The notes below the pieces were generated by a model. It was not told the origin of the DNA. It did no database searches and saw only the letters and a list, made by a program, of their open reading frames with translations. A DNA stretch of 14,849 bases. Origin: Kiritimatiellia bacterium. Lineage in GTDB: Bacteria; Verrucomicrobiota; Kiritimatiellia; RFP12; UBA1067. The DNA lies in NCBI GenBank assembly GCA_017936245.1, contig JAGBFY010000421.1:1-14849 (forward strand), written 5' to 3'. Shown here in pieces: positions 14,719 through 14,849 of this stretch; the first letter of the stretch is position 1, and each line of letters starts with the position of its first letter. The position numbers were made by a program, and so were the translations under genes.

Positions 14719-14786
14719 GTACCCGGATTTCGTCAGCGGCGGGTGTCGCGGGCGAGTTATGCACAACCCAAAGAAAGGAGCCAGAC

Positions 14787-14849
14787 ATGGCCAAAAGAGA
14801 AAACGAAGGAAAGAAAGAAAAGAAGCAAAAGAAAGAAAGGAAGATAAAG
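14787..14849 (+). CDS. Start of a lysine-rich protein, cut by the window edge
   Basis: The first 21 codons (MAKRENEGKKEKKQKKERK and on) follow a near-perfect AAAGGAG six bases before the ATG, so translation starts here with good support. More than half the visible residues are basic. The frame is open upstream to an ATG at 14661, but that part contains the terminator and reads unlike protein. I do not recognise the gene. One possibility is the basic N-terminal extension found on some cold-shock-domain proteins of Bacteroidota-type bacteria; a leader with hairpins would fit that, but this is speculation. Confidence 0.6.
   Translation, partial: MAKRENEGKKEKKQKKERKIK

Larger units (their letters stand above)
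14540..14786. other. Divergent intergenic region with leader RNA candidates
   Basis: This stretch separates the RhuM-PLD gene from the lysine-rich gene. It contains the RhuM promoter on one strand and two plus-strand hairpins (14608-14635 and 14692-14718). No clear plus-strand promoter was found ahead of the first hairpin. Confidence 0.5.

Noticed and set aside
14661..14786. Upstream in-frame extension of the lysine-rich protein
   Set aside because: It would translate through a strong terminator, has no ribosome-binding site at the ATG, and reads unlike protein, while 14787 has a near-perfect one.
14567..14794. Minus-strand frame of 75 codons in the divergent leader region
   Set aside because: It is the complement of the hairpin leader, lacks a ribosome-binding site, and overlaps the RhuM promoter.
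1..14849. CRISPR array, insertion sequence, tRNA or rRNA
   Set aside because: No repeat-spacer pattern, transposase, terminal inverted repeats, tRNA cloverleaf or rRNA-like stretch was seen on either strand.

Overview
The window looks like part of a carbohydrate-degrading bacterium of the PVC superphylum, most likely a gut-type Kiritimatiellota or Lentisphaerota-like lineage. This is an inference from gene content: a Tat-exported Gfo/Idh/MocA oxidoreductase beside a DUF1080 protein, a secreted LamG protein with tandem beta-sandwich domains, GH78 and GH3 enzymes, a XylR-like AraC regulator, and a HisKA_3 kinase/NarL regulator pair of a type I associate with these groups. No rRNA or marker gene is present to confirm it.

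Positions 1-10570 (minus strand) read as one long catabolic cluster. In transcription order it holds a broken PIG-L/DUF1080 fusion scar, a GH3 glycosidase, a LamG protein, a GH78 alpha-L-rhamnosidase, a decayed C-terminal gene fragment, a DUF1080 (3-keto-glycoside hydrolase/eliminase-type) protein with an extra C-terminal domain, an exported Gfo/Idh/MocA oxidoreductase, and a PIG-L deacetylase cut by the window edge. Nearly every product has a Sec or Tat export signal. The cluster combines hydrolytic glycoside removal (GH78, GH3) with the parts of an oxidative route (C3 oxidation, then DUF1080 cleavage), which suggests extracytoplasmic breakdown of a rhamnosylated glycan or glycoside. The DUF1080 and LamG genes are visibly AT-richer than the GH3 and Gfo genes, so the cluster looks like a mosaic.

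Positions 10571-10771 are a divergent control region with several inverted repeats, followed on the plus strand by the XylR-like regulator (10772-11929), the likely controller of the cluster. Next on the plus strand is a two-component pair (about 12091-13502) whose genes overlap by ATGA. The kinase has lost its sensor domain and has no ordinary start codon.

Positions 13587-14596 hold a self-contained minus-strand cassette: a RhuM-family DNA-binding protein fused to a PLD-like domain, with its own promoter and a strong intrinsic terminator. The right end carries a plus-strand leader with two terminator-like hairpins, ahead of a lysine-rich protein that runs off the window.

Three separate gene scars (3338-3639, 10240-10570, about 12091) in otherwise intact operons are the most unusual aspect. 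They could be true deletions and decay, or assembly or homopolymer errors. No IS element, CRISPR array, tRNA or rRNA was seen.
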